64,000 nucleotides of DNA from Buxus sempervirens (GCA_947561395.2 OX387190.1:24856858-24920857); one strand, 5' to 3'; counted from the stretch's first letter, positions 1 to 9,965 are shown. Notes: generated from the letters alone by a model not told the origin. A program made the numbers and translations.

Positions 1-1
1 T

Positions 2-2062
2 AACACAGCTTGCCATGTGATAAATAGAGTGTATTTAAGGCCTGGGAGTACTGAGACTCCTTATGAAATTTGGTATGGTAAAAAGCCCACTGTCAAATAC
101 TTTCGTGTTTTTGGAAGTAAATGTTTTATTTTGAGAGATAGGGAGAATTTGGCTAAGTTTGATGCCAAGAGTGATGAAGGAATCTTCCTAGGTTACTCTA
201 AGAATAGCAGGGCTTATCGTGTGTATAACTTAGGTACACACACTATCATGGAATCCATAAATGTGGTTGTGGATGAAGGGATTGAGAAGTCTCAAGTTGA
301 GGGGGAGACTAGTCTAGAAGTAGGGGAAAATGACTTGTCTGTTGAAAGTCAAAATCCAGAGTCATCTTCTTCAACTTCTGAAGAGGGTCCTTCTTTAACT
401 CCAGGTCCTACAAAAGAACCTTCCTCTAGAGTGAAATTGAATCATCCCAAAGAGTTGTTGATTGGTGATTTGAATAAAGGGATGAGACTTCGTAGGAAAG
501 TCCTAAATCAGATGTCATTTGCATCCTATGTCTCAACTTTTGAACCTAAGAAGGTAGAAGAAGCACTTGCTGATGAGTGTTGGATTAATGCCATGCATGA
601 TGAATTAAACCAATTCATTAGGAATGATGTGTGGTATCTTGTTCCTAGACCTGAAAAATATAATGTTATTGGAACCAAATGGATTTTCAAGAACAAGTAA
701 GATGAACATGGTACTATAGTGAGAAATAAGGCTAGGTTGGTTGCACAGGGATATACCCAAGTTGAGGGTATTGATTTTGATGAAACTTTTGCCCCTGTAG
801 CTAGACTTGAATCAATAAGGATTTTACTTGCTGTAGCTTGTCACTTGGGTTTTAAATTGCATCAAATGGATGTGAAAAGTGCTTTTCTGAATGGGATACT
901 TCATGAAGAAGTATATGTTGAACAACCTAAGGGGTTTGTTGATCCAAAGTTCCCACATCATGTGTTTAGGCTTAAGAAAGCATTGTATGGGTTGAAACAA
1001 GCTCCTAGAGCTTGGTATGAGAGATTTATTGCTTATCTCTTAGATCACAAGTTCACAAGAGGAGGAGTTGATAGAACCTTGTTCATTAGAAAGGATAAGA
1101 GCAGTTTCACTGTTGCTCAAATTTATGTGGATGACATTGTTTTTGGTTCTCCAATTGATTCTCTTGCTTTAAGTTTTGCCAAAGCTATGCAACATGAATT
1201 TGAGATGAGTATGGTTGGAGAATTGAATTTTTTCTTAGGTCTCCAGATTTCTCAATCTATAGATGGGATTTTCATATCTCAATCTAAGTATGCTAAAGTC
1301 CTTGTGAAGAGATTTGGGTGGACAGCAAGAAACACATGCACTAGAACCCCTATGAGCACTACCTTGAAACTTGATTCTGATTTATCTGGAAAGAGTGTAG
1401 ACAACACTCTTTATAGAAGCATGATAGGTAGTCTTTTGTATCTTACAGCTAGTAGGCTTGATATTGCCTTTAGTGTGGGAGTGTGTGCTAGATTCCAAGC
1501 AAATCCTAGAGAGTCTCATTTGTCTGCCGTCAAACGTATCATACGATATGTTAACGGTACTGTTGATCATGGTATATGGTTCTCTAGAGACACTTCTGCA
1601 ATTCTAGCAGGCTATTCTGATGCCGACTGGGCTGGAAATGCAGATGATAGAAAGAGCACAACTGGAGGTTGTTTCTATGTGGGGAACAATCTTGTGGCAT
1701 GGATGAGCAAGAAGCAAAACTCTATTTCCTTGTCCACAGCTGAAGCTGAGTACATAGCAGCTGGTAGTGGTTGCACTCAATTGCTTTGGATGAAGCAAAT
1801 GTTGAGTGATTATGGGATTGAACAGGGAACTATTGTCTTGTATTGTGATAATACAAGTGCTATTAATATTTCCAAAAACCCTGTTAAGCACTCTCAAACC
1901 AAGCACATTGATATACGTCATCATTTTATTTGAGAGTTGGTAGAAGATCATGTAATATCTCTTGAACACATCCTATCTGAAAATGACCTCTTTACCAAAC
2001 CTTTAGATGCTCTTAGGTTTGAGTTTCTTAGGAAAGCTATTGGTGTTGGTTCTCTTCATTAA
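2..2062 (+). pseudogene. copia pol polyprotein (integrase C-term, RT, RNase H), broken
   Basis: The reading frame is open from base 2, so the protein begins left of the window. It covers the integrase C-terminal part (GKKPTVKYFRVFGSKCF), a Ser/Glu-rich linker, reverse transcriptase (RLVAQGYTQ, then YVDD near 1123-1134) and RNase H ([23 protein letters not shown]). The polyprotein normally makes cDNA in virus-like particles and integrates it into the genome. An in-frame TAA at 698-700 and a TGA at 1931-1933 interrupt it. After the second stop the same frame keeps the usual copia C-terminal motif (DLFTKPL) and ends at TAA 2060-2062. Both lesions look like single-base nonsense changes, since family similarity continues in frame across each. 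The linker sequence resembles SIRE1/Maximus-type elements. Confidence 0.93.
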
Positions 2063-3825
2063 GAAGGACTTTATAGCATGCTTTAGGGTGTTCATGCATT
2101 TTTTTTTCTTTAGCATGCTTAGTTATTTTTTTTGTATTGTGCTTTTGTATTTGTTTTATTGTGGTTTTTTTTTTCGTTTTTGTGTGAGTTCTTGTCTTGA
2201 AATGTGTCAACTATAGGATAAGTATAAGGTTTTGAAAATATATATCTTTTGGTTATATTTTGAGACCCTATAAACTCTTCAAAGATGATTTTTCAAATGT
2301 GATTTCAATAGTTTCTAATAACCTCACAATCATCTTGCTAAACTCTATTTGTGGGTTGTTTATCACATACACATACCAAATACACTTGAGGAAGCTTATT
2401 TTTTATTTTTGGTGTTGTGTGGATAGGCAATCCTGAGTTTACTCTTGTCTATCTTAAGTTGAAAAGACCCTAGCATATGATCTTGTGTTAAAAAGAGATT
2501 TCTCCCTTTTGTTTAAAAAGAAAAAGTATATGAAAAGAACTTTGGGATGAAATGTATACCCCCAGCAATATTGAGTTCAAAAAGAAAGAGAATCACAAGG
2601 AGTATAACCATGGCATAAGCTATAAACTCAGATATTCTAAGGAACACTACTCTTTGTGCAAAAAGAATTGTAAGAAACAGGGGAGAAAATTTCTAAAACT
2701 TGATGCTTAGGTCATGAAAAGGGCTCTTTTCAATTTTTAGAGAGGCTTGGGTAATATTGGATTTCTTGATAAATGACCAACTCCTCTTCACCAAGCTCTC
2801 ATATAGGCAAATCTTGTTGTATTTGGCTTTGCACATGCACACAAACACAATTGGAAATTTGGTTGAGTTTTTGTGTCATTATTTGGGAGTTTTGAAGTTA
2901 GATGTGTCCAAATCTGATTTTTAGAGCAAAATGGTTCTCAAAATATGTCAAAATTTGAGTTTTCAGGAGTTTATACTTGATTTATAGGTGTATGTATGTC
3001 TTGCATGTTTTTACATATGTTTGGAGTGTTTTTGGTTGAAAAGAGATGAGTTTTCTTGCTGAATTCTGGAAAATTTTCTGAATTGTTGATGAACGTTCGA
3101 ACGGCCTATCGAACGTTAACAAACGTTGGTTATTTCCTCCCACGTACAACGAACGCGTGTCGAACGTTGGTTTTAAAACAAATTTCTTGTTTAACGTTCG
3201 CCCCGTGTTCGCCGAACGTTCGAACATTCATTTAAAAATCAGTTTTTAAAAAAGGTCGCTTGCGAAAAAGGCATTAGGTTTTTTGAGTGATAGTCGTTCG
3301 AACGTCTGGCGATTTTAGGGTTTTTTATTTTCAGTGTCTCCTCTCTTTGATTCGTGCTTGCTCATCGTGATCCAAGGTATGTTTGTTAGTTTTCGTTCAT
3401 TATTTTTTGTTTTTCTCTCCATATTCATCATCGGCTAGGTTTTCTAGGGTTTTCATGTTAAATCTTTGATTACTTCGTGATTTTTGGTTTGTTTGAGTTC
3501 AAATAAGTTTCAAAATGTTTTATTCTTCCTATATTGTTGATTTCAAACCATTTTTTGGTTGATTGTGCTGATATTGCAGTTTTGATAGAAAACCCCCAAA
3601 TCTGGGTTCGTTTTCTTCAACGTTCGCCGAACGGTCGAACGTTGCTCAACTGTTTTTGTTTTTTTGGTTTGATCAACTTAATTTTTTTTCTCATGCATTT
3701 TTTTCTTTCTTAGCATGTAGTTTAATTAGTGTGTTTTACATGTTATCTTAATCTAACTTGTGGTTGTTTTGTTGTTCTTGTTTTATTTTTATTTTATTTT
3801 TTTCTTGGCTCTCTTCCATTCTTAG
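2063..3825 (+). other. Sirevirus internal non-coding spacer
   Basis: No coding gene is seen in this 1.76-kb stretch between pol and the env-like ORF. It is AT-rich. From about 3090 to 3310, and again near 3620-3645, it carries clustered AACGTT/TTCGAA-type palindromes of the same kind that are tandemly repeated in the LTR. An intron or untranslated exon leading to the downstream env-like ORF could lie here, but I cannot fix splice sites. Confidence 0.6.
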
Positions 3826-4814
3826 ATGCCTAGGAAGAAATCTTTGGGTACCAAAACTTCCAATAAGAAACCTAGGTATGATGAGTCCTTGTTTGTGGAC
3901 AAGAGGGCTGCAAAAATTTTGAGGAATATTTTTGTGATAGGTCGGTTATCATAGAGAGAGAAGTGAAGTTTGCCACCCTTCCTGATGAGGTCTCAGATTG
4001 TTTTAAAGATAGGGGTTGGGATCCCATGTTTGGGAATTTTGTTCTCCCTTCAGTCGAGTTGGTTAGAGAGTTTTTCGCCAACATCTATGATGTTGATTTG
4101 GAAAATTCTGAATTCTCTACCTTCCTTCGTGGCACTCCTTTTAGAGTTGGACCCTCGGTGATTGCCTCGGTGTTTGGGCTTCCTAGGGTTTCGGATCCTC
4201 AGTTTCCTTACCCTCCTCCCACTCCAGATTTTCAGAATGAAGTGGTTGATACCTTGTTCCGTCTTGGTAGGGGGAATTGGGTGTTTAGGGGTGGTGCTTT
4301 ACAGGTTAAGTTCTTTGCGGCCGAAACAATTGTTATCTTTCGCATTCAAAGCCATAACCTGTTTCCTGTTGTTCACAAATCTTCTGTCCCGTTTGATAAA
4401 TGCTTGTTTTTGTATGCTTTGAAAAAGCATCATACCATTGATTTACCTTCCGTCATTTGCTCCAAAATTCTGGATGTTTTCTTTAACTCCAAGAAGACCT
4501 ATGGTCTTCCTTACGGGTGTTTGATTGCCTGTTTGGTTTGTGCCTTGAATATCTCTTTTCCTCCTTTAGAGTTGTGTAAAGCTTCTAATCCTATTTCTGA
4601 ATCAACTCTTAAGCAAAGCCGTGCACATCTTTCTTCCACTTGGGCTCCTGCTCCCGATGATCCTCCTGAGGCTCAGCCTCCTACTTCTGTGCATGAGGAG
4701 ATTGTGTCCCTCAGAGAGCAAAACTCCGAGATTCTCTCTTACTTGCAGAGGCATCATAAGGACATGGTTGTATTTTTTGTGGATGTTGATATGTTTATGT
4801 GTTGGTTATCATGA
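3826..4814 (+). pseudogene. Sirevirus env-like / putative plant transposon protein ORF, frameshifted
   Basis: An ATG at 3826 opens a basic N-terminus (MPRKKSLGTK). The frame then breaks in the A/T run near 3910-3925, where a one-base loss moves the rest of the protein into the frame that runs to TGA 4812-4814. The long second part has the features of the putative plant transposon protein domain (Pfam Transposase_32 type) found in extra ORFs of Sireviruses: GWDPMFGNFVLPSVELVREF, then RVGPSVIASVFGLP. A short heptad-like tail (EEIVSLREQNSEILSYLQ) suggests a coiled coil. No signal peptide or membrane anchor is visible, so 'env-like' describes its position only. The role in the element is unknown. 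Confidence 0.75.
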
Positions 4815-5155
4815 ATATATTTGGATGTATTTTGTGTTGAATATTATGGTTAATTGCTCATGAATGTCCAAATGTACATAGCTCAAAGAAAATGAATGAG
4901 AAATTTGTTTTGTGTGAAAATTTGGAGCTCATTCAATTATTTTTGATTAGTTGTTCTATTACCCTTGCTTTTCACTTGGTATTTTCAATTTTTGATGTTT
5001 CAGGTACAGGTGATTAAATTTGGGGTTAATAGATTTAGGGGGAGGTCATGTCAATTTTTTTTGTTTTTTTTACTTGTTCAAATTGTTGCTTGGTGGTTCA
5101 CAACAATTAGAATAAGCCTTGTTATTTTTGTCACGGAATAGCCAAAGGGGGAGTT
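4815..5155 (+). other. Sirevirus 3' untranslated spacer with polypurine tract
   Basis: This non-coding stretch runs from the env-like ORF to the 3' LTR. It ends in a polypurine tract (AAAGGGGGAG, about 5144-5153), the plus-strand primer used in reverse transcription. The same spacer, including the phrase GCTTGGTGGTTCACAACA, is found in reverse complement at 48332-48660, which ties the two Sirevirus copies to one family. Confidence 0.75.
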
Positions 5156-6363
5156 TGTAAGGTTTATTTTGTATTGGCTTCAATTCCATGTCAAAAAGGT
5201 TGTATTAAAGTGGTTAATGCTTTTGGGTAGGTTTTATGTGATGTGGTTCAAACGGGGTTAAGGTCGAGGCAAAATTGGTAAAGTATCGACTAACGTTCGA
5301 TGAATGTTCGCTGAACGTTCGACCGTTGAGGGTCCACAGAGAAACTCGAGAGCAGCGTTCGCCTCACGTTCTCTGAACGTTTGACCGTTGGTGTTCCACA
5401 GACAAACCCGAGAGTAGTGTTCGCCTCACGTTCGTTGAACGTTCAACCGTTGGTGTTCCACAGAGAAACCAGAGAGCAGCGTTCGCCTAACGTTCTCTGA
5501 ACGTTCGACCGTTGGTGTTCCACAGAGAAACCAGAGAGCAGCGTTCGCTTCACGTTCGCTGCACGTTCGACCGTTGAGGTTCCACAGAGAAACTCGAGAG
5601 TAGCGTTCGCTGAACGTTCTCTGGTCGTTCGAACGAGAAGAAGAAAAGTGAGTTGTTATATCGAACGTTCGAGCCGCGTTCTTCGTGAACAAACTTCTAT
5701 TTTAGAAATCCGATCTTTTCTGATTTGTTTCCTTTTCGTTCCCTTCTTTCTCCTAACCTATTTAAGGAGTGTCTTGCCTATTGTGAGGGTTACCCAAGAC
5801 GTTTGAGAGAACCCTAAAAACGTGTACAAGAGTGAGAGATCTTCTTCCTCTTTCCTCTTCTTCTTCGAGCCATCAAAACCAGTCTTATTCTTTCTTTTCT
5901 ACCTTGGAGTTCCGGGTTGAAGAGTTTGCTCGTGGGAGTTCCTACGGTTGCTGAGCGAGTTCGTTTGGCACTTCACTAAGGAGATATTCAGAGTTCTGAA
6001 TCGTTGCAAGGATGCAAATCTGAAGAGTTCTTCAGATATTTACATTGTGAGTCAGAGTCATTGTTGGGTCGTCTGAACCACTATTGTAAGTCTTCTTCTT
6101 ATAGTGATTTCCAAAGGTGGCACCTAGTAGCCCGGAGGGTTTTTCTCTTTGAGAGTTCTCTTAGAGTTTTCCCTTCGTCACAAAATTGCTTGTGTTGTCT
6201 CTTCTTTATTTTGCAATTGTGTGTGATGAATTAATCTTTGTTAAGACTTGTGCATGCCCATTAATTAAGAACTTGTTTTTAATTGATAGATTTTTTTATT
6301 CCGCAATCGGTTTCACCTATTCACCCCCCTCAAGGTGAGTTAGAGTCTAGACTGTGTTTTTCA
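5156..6363 (+). repeat. Sirevirus 3' LTR
   Basis: The 1208-bp LTR begins TGTAAGGTTT directly after the polypurine tract and ends in TTTTTCA. Both ends were set by aligning by eye with the minus-strand LTR at 47111-48331, which ends in the same way (shared CACCTATTCACCCCCCTC near the 3' end). A TATA-like TATTTAA lies near 5759. The U3 part carries five copies of a roughly 62-bp palindrome-rich unit. The 5' LTR is outside the window, so LTR divergence and the target duplication cannot be checked here. Confidence 0.85.
5281..5640 (+). repeat. Tandem ~62-bp palindrome-rich units in LTR U3
   Basis: About five units run head to tail. Each holds GCGTTCGCC, a GAACGTTCGA-type palindrome, CCGTTGGTGTTCCACAG and a GAAACNNGAGAG block. 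The ACGT cores are palindromic and could be bZIP-type factor sites. They lie just upstream of the probable TATA box, so an enhancer role is a reasonable inference that has not been shown. Confidence 0.8.
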
Positions 6364-7756
6364 GTCAAGATATGTGGGCTAATTCAGTATCTGAACCTCT
6401 TTGGAGTTGCCATTGGATACACCATTGCAGCATCTATAAGCATGATGTGAGCTGAATTATAAATCAAACAGTGCTTTTTGATCTCTGTCTTATATTCCAA
6501 TGTTGTTTAACAATCTGTGCAATAATGGGATCTTTTGGATTTTAATTGATAGGGCAATAAAAAGGTCTAATTGTTTCCATGAAAGTGGTGGAGATAACCC
6601 TTGTCACATTTTGAGCAATCCATACACGATCGCCGTTGGTGTGGTAGAAATTTTCGTGTCTCAGATCCCAAACTTTGACCAGATATCGTGGCTCTCCATT
6701 GTTGCCGCTGTCATGTCCTTCACCTACTCTGCCATTGGTCTTGGACTTGGAATTGCTAAAGTTGCGGGTCTGAATTGCTACTTGTATTTTCTTTTGTGGT
6801 CTCTTCTCAGAAACTTCTGTTTAGTCTGATTGGAGTCACTATCTTCTTGATTGATGATTAGAGATGGGAAAGTTCAGAGGTAGCCTCGCTGGAGTAAGTA
6901 TCAACACTGTCATCCGCACCCAAAAGATATGGAGGAGCTTCCAAGCACTTGGTGACATTGCTTTTGCCTACAAGATTCAAATATCCTCATTGAAATTCAG
7001 GTTTAATTCTGACTCTTTACATCCTTTGCTTGCAAAATCTACTGGGACTAAGATTTTCATATAAAGTGGATAATGATTGATTACTTGAAATTGTGTTTAA
7101 CAGGACACAATCAAATCCCCACCATCAGAAGCAAAGATAATGAAGAAAGCTACCCTTTTGAGTGTTGCAGTGACCACAGCTTTCTATATGCTTTGTGGCT
7201 GCTTTGGCTATGCTGCATTTGGGGACTTAACCCCTGGAAACCTCCTCACTGGTTTCGGCTTCTACAACCCATTTTGGCTACTAGACATTGCGAATGCCGC
7301 CATTGTAATCCACCTTGTTGGAGCTTACCAAGTCTACTGCCAGCCCTTATTTGCGTTCATTGAGAAATGGGCATCAAAAAGATGGCCTGAGAGTGAGTGT
7401 ATCACCAAAGAAATCAGAGTTCCAATTCCAGGATTCTGTCCTTATAACTTCAACCTCTTCCGGTTGGTTTGGCGATCTGCATTGTGGTCTTGACCACCAT
7501 CTTATCAATTCTCCTCCAATTCTTTAACAGCGTGGTTGGAATCCTCGGTGCATTTGGCTTTTGGCCGCTAACAGTATACTTCCCCATTGAGATGTACATT
7601 GCTCAAAAGAAGATATCCAAGTGGAGCACTCCATGGCTTTGCCACCAAATGCTTAGCATTGCTTGTCTAGTTGTATCGATTGCTGCTGCTGCAGGTTCAA
7701 TTGCCGGTGTAATGCTTGACCTTAAGGTCTATAGGCCCTTCAAGACTAACTATTGA
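6364..7756 (+). pseudogene. AAP-type amino-acid permease, 5'-truncated by LTR, frameshifted
   Basis: Family similarity to plant amino acid permeases (AAP, H+/amino-acid symporters of the plasma membrane) starts exactly at the LTR edge with VKICGLIQYLNLFG. Recognisable exons are 6364-6446, 6553-6767, 6862-7000 and 7104-7756, all with GT-AG introns and compatible phases; for example AT|G joins exons 1 and 2 to give SMMAIKRSNCF. The last exon holds FYMLCGCFGYAAFGD, PGNLLTGFGFYNPFWLLD and the C-terminal DLKVYRPFKTNY. One base is missing in exon 3 near 6970-6976, between FAY and the LIEIQ end, and a second frameshift lies near 7468-7480 after NLFRLVW. The N-terminal third must lie beyond the Sirevirus, left of the window. 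Insertion inside a coding exon plus two frameshifts makes it non-functional. Confidence 0.9.
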
Positions 7757-8560
7757 ATCCTTGCCTTTTGTCAGTCACCTTCATTAACATCATCTTGATT
7801 AACTGCTCTAAGAGCAGGAATGAACTTGCGAATTTCAGTTCCTGTCCAAATTCTATTGCCAAGTTCATGTTCCTCACAATCTCATTGTGGTGTTACTGTT
7901 GTCATTACTTGTATCTCATGCTTGTTTTCTTCATCCTGTTCTTTTTCCACCTTAATTAAAAGAGGGATCATGAATTTATGCATAAGGAATTTAAATACAG
8001 AGTTCTATCTCAATTAATCTTGATTGTACTTCTAACACATGTTCACTTGAACTATGATTCAGTCATGACTCAAATATCAAGATACCTTGGATTTTACTCT
8101 CTACTCCATCATTTAAACTCCCAAAATGGTGTGTTATTAATCAATGTCGACTGTTCAAATTTATGAGTCGAAAATGAGGCAATCTTAACCATTCTTTTCA
8201 AGCAGAACCCTCATTACAGCCACCCAATGTGGAAAGAATAATCATCACTGCTTAAGTAGAAAAATACCAAACCAGTTGGACAAAGCAATTGATCTGATGT
8301 TTTAAGGAGATTTTTGAAGATAAATTCTGGGGAGAATCTAGGTCATGGGGCCATTGTTAGAAGAGGACTTGAAAGGGTTAGCTTTGGAATGTGATGTGAG
8401 TATTCAGATGAGAGGAAAAGGGTACACCTCTTGGTAAGAAAAAAGTAAAACATCTCTTCTATGGACAACAATTGAAATAAAATAAAAAGCTACATATTCA
8501 CCTAATATAAAAAAAGAATGTTAAAAGAGTTAAAGAGATTCATCCTAACCCTGCCAACCA
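7757..8560. other. Non-coding, no feature recognised
   Basis: AT-rich sequence downstream of the permease remnant. The first part may be old 3' UTR. I see no coding similarity. Confidence 0.5.
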
Positions 8561-8609
8561 GATAAGAGACACCATTCTACCAAAAAAAAAAATAGACAAG
8601 AGACACCAT
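8561..8609 (+). repeat. Micro-insertion with poly-A and 15-bp target duplication
   Basis: An 18-nt insert of the form TCTACC plus A(11)T (8576-8593) sits between direct repeats GATAAGAGACACCAT (8561-8575) and GACAAGAGACACCAT (8595-8609). A repeat of this length with an A-tail is the signature of target-primed reverse transcription, here with almost the whole element missing. The ...TACC+A(n) end matches the 3' end of the LINE at 11755-11767. Confidence 0.7.
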
Positions 8610-8638
8610 CACTGAAGAACTACTTTCAACTTTTAACC

Positions 8639-8686
8639 AATCTCATGAGCAAGAAGCTATCAAAAAAAAAATCTCATGAGCAAGAA
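8639..8686 (+). repeat. Micro-insertion with poly-A and 17-bp target duplication
   Basis: Two identical 17-bp copies of AATCTCATGAGCAAGAA (8639-8655 and 8670-8686) flank a 14-nt insert, GCTATC plus A(8). It lies inside the 3' end of the exonuclease fragment. Without it the minus-strand frame would end shortly after the conserved AHEIG; with it the C-terminus becomes a short unrelated tail. Confidence 0.75.
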
Positions 8687-9020
8687 AAGCTTCAGCACTG
8701 GCATATTTCAACTTATCCTCTGTAAGCTCCCCATGAATTCTTGTCCACCACGGTACCTTACTGGGAATTAAAGCATCCATGTGCTCACCCAAAAACACCT
8801 TCGCCAACCTCTCCAAACTGCACCGGCCAAGATCAGATCTCTGCAGACGCTCCGCAGCCAGAGTTTGCAGTTCCACCGGGTTCTCCAGTCGCAAGTCTTG
8901 TTCCTCTTCAAGCTTCTTGACAACCCCTTCGATGCCAACCCCAACAACGATGGTATGAGAACTGGAGAGGAATCCTTTAGGGCTCTGGGGATAGAGTCGA
9001 CATAACCCCGCGGAGCACAA
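8643..9020 (-). pseudogene. WRN-like 3'-5' exonuclease domain fragment
   Basis: The minus-strand frame matches the C-terminal half of plant Werner-like 3'-5' exonucleases (DnaQ/RNase D-type, ribonuclease H fold). Visible motifs are VVGVGIEGVVKKLEE, NPVELQTLAAERL and KLKYASAEAFLAHEI; the last corresponds to the family's final YAxxDAF motif, with Ser and Glu where Cys or Val and Asp are usual. The N-terminal half, which should carry the DxE motif, is missing: sequence above about 9010 is unrelated. The C-terminus is altered by a poly-A micro-insertion at 8656-8669. These genes are usually about 200 codons in one exon, so this is a truncated remnant. It faces the permease and PPR fragments, consistent with a graveyard of gene pieces. 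Confidence 0.75.
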
Positions 9021-9030
9021 CGGTAGCGCC

Positions 9031-9250
9031 GGTCAGGCAGTTCATAGACAAGGCAGCGAGAGCTAATGCAAAGATTCAGAAGCTCAAGAGGGGTGTCTTC
9101 AAGGCCATTTCTTGTGAAGTTGAGCTGGCGATGAGCAGAAAGGGCGACGACAAGTTTGCCATTGCGACATCTGCTACGATTGCTATTTTTGGTTTGGGCT
9201 TGAATTTGCCGAACTCTTGCAATTATGCGTCCGCAACGAACCCCGTGAGT
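9031..9250 (+). other. Open frame of unknown origin, possible gene fragment
   Basis: A continuous plus-strand frame (GTA GCG CCG GTC AGG CAG at its start) runs through about 70 codons with balanced, protein-like composition. It includes FIDKAARANAKIQKLKRG, CEVELAMSRKGDDKF and a hydrophobic stretch ATSATIAIFGLGL that could be a membrane or transit segment. There is no start codon in a sensible place and I do not recognise the family. It lies between the exonuclease and PPR fragments and may be another captured or decayed exon. Confidence 0.35.
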
Positions 9251-9254
9251 ACTA

Positions 9255-9965
9255 CAAGCGAATTCATGGTTAGATAATTGTTTCAGGGCTTCCGTCGGAT
9301 GTTTTTCTGGTCAATGTTCTTCTGCGTTCTTCCTGGAAATCTGGTTGCATTGACAGTGCACGAGTCCTATTTGATAAAATGGGTCAACGGAACCTAATCA
9401 CGTGGTCTACGGTGATTTCCATGCACGCCCAATGTGATTATGGTGAACGGGCTCTGGTACTTTTCTCGGAATTTCGAAGATCTTTACATAAAAATCCGAA
9501 TGAGTTCATCTTAGCTACTGTTATCCGAGTTTGCACGCAATTGGGAGCTGTTGATGAAGCTTCCCGAGTGCAGGATCAGGCTATTAAGACAGGTTTCGAT
9601 CAGGATGTATTTGTGGGTACCTCGTTACTTTATTTTTATTAGAAGAATGGAGATATTGAGGAAGCAAGATTGGTTTTTGATGGTCTACCAGTGGCAACAT
9701 GGGCAGAGTGAGGAGTCACTGCAATTGTTTGGCAAAATGAGGGAAACCAATGTTCTTCCTGATGGATATGTTCTATGTAGTGTGATCAGCGCATGATCAA
9801 TGTTGGAAATTATTGAAGGGGGGTAAACAAATCCATGCTCATGTCTTGAGGATTGGAATAGAAAAAGATGTTTCTCTGGTTAATGTGCTCATAGATTTCT
9901 ACTCAAAGTGTCACAGGGTTAAAAATGCACGAACATTATTTGATCCGACGTGGGTGGTTAGGATG
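9255..9965 (+). pseudogene. PPR (PLS-class) protein fragment, At4g39530-like
   Basis: Several pentatricopeptide repeats are readable across three frames: ARVLFDKMGQRNLITWSTVIS near 9358-9420, then PNEFILATVIRVC, QAIKTGFDQDVFVGTSLLYFY (stop 9640-9642), EEARLVFDGLP, and after a frame change near 9700 SEESLQLFGKM, NVLPDGYVLCSVISA, QIHAHVLRIGIEKDVSLVNVLIDFYSKC. Such proteins are normally organelle RNA-binding factors. The order of repeats follows the mitochondrial At4g39530-type gene as I remember it. Part of one repeat is deleted around 9690-9715 (VATW runs straight into the SEESL helix). At least one in-frame stop and two frameshifts make this a decayed fragment with neither end of the gene. 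Confidence 0.8.

Larger units (their letters stand above)
1..6363 (+). mobile_element. Sirevirus (Ty1/copia) retrotransposon, 3' part
   Basis: This is the 3' half of a Ty1/copia element of the Sirevirus type. The order is integrase C-terminus, reverse transcriptase and RNase H (2-2062), a long spacer, an env-like extra ORF (3826-4814), a polypurine tract AAAGGGGGAG near 5144-5153, and a 3' LTR (5156-6363). The extra ORF downstream of pol and the pol sequence style are typical of Sireviruses. The 5' LTR, gag and most of integrase lie left of the window. Two stop codons in pol and a frameshift in the env-like ORF show that the copy is inactive. The LTR abuts amino-acid permease coding sequence at 6364. 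Confidence 0.9.
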
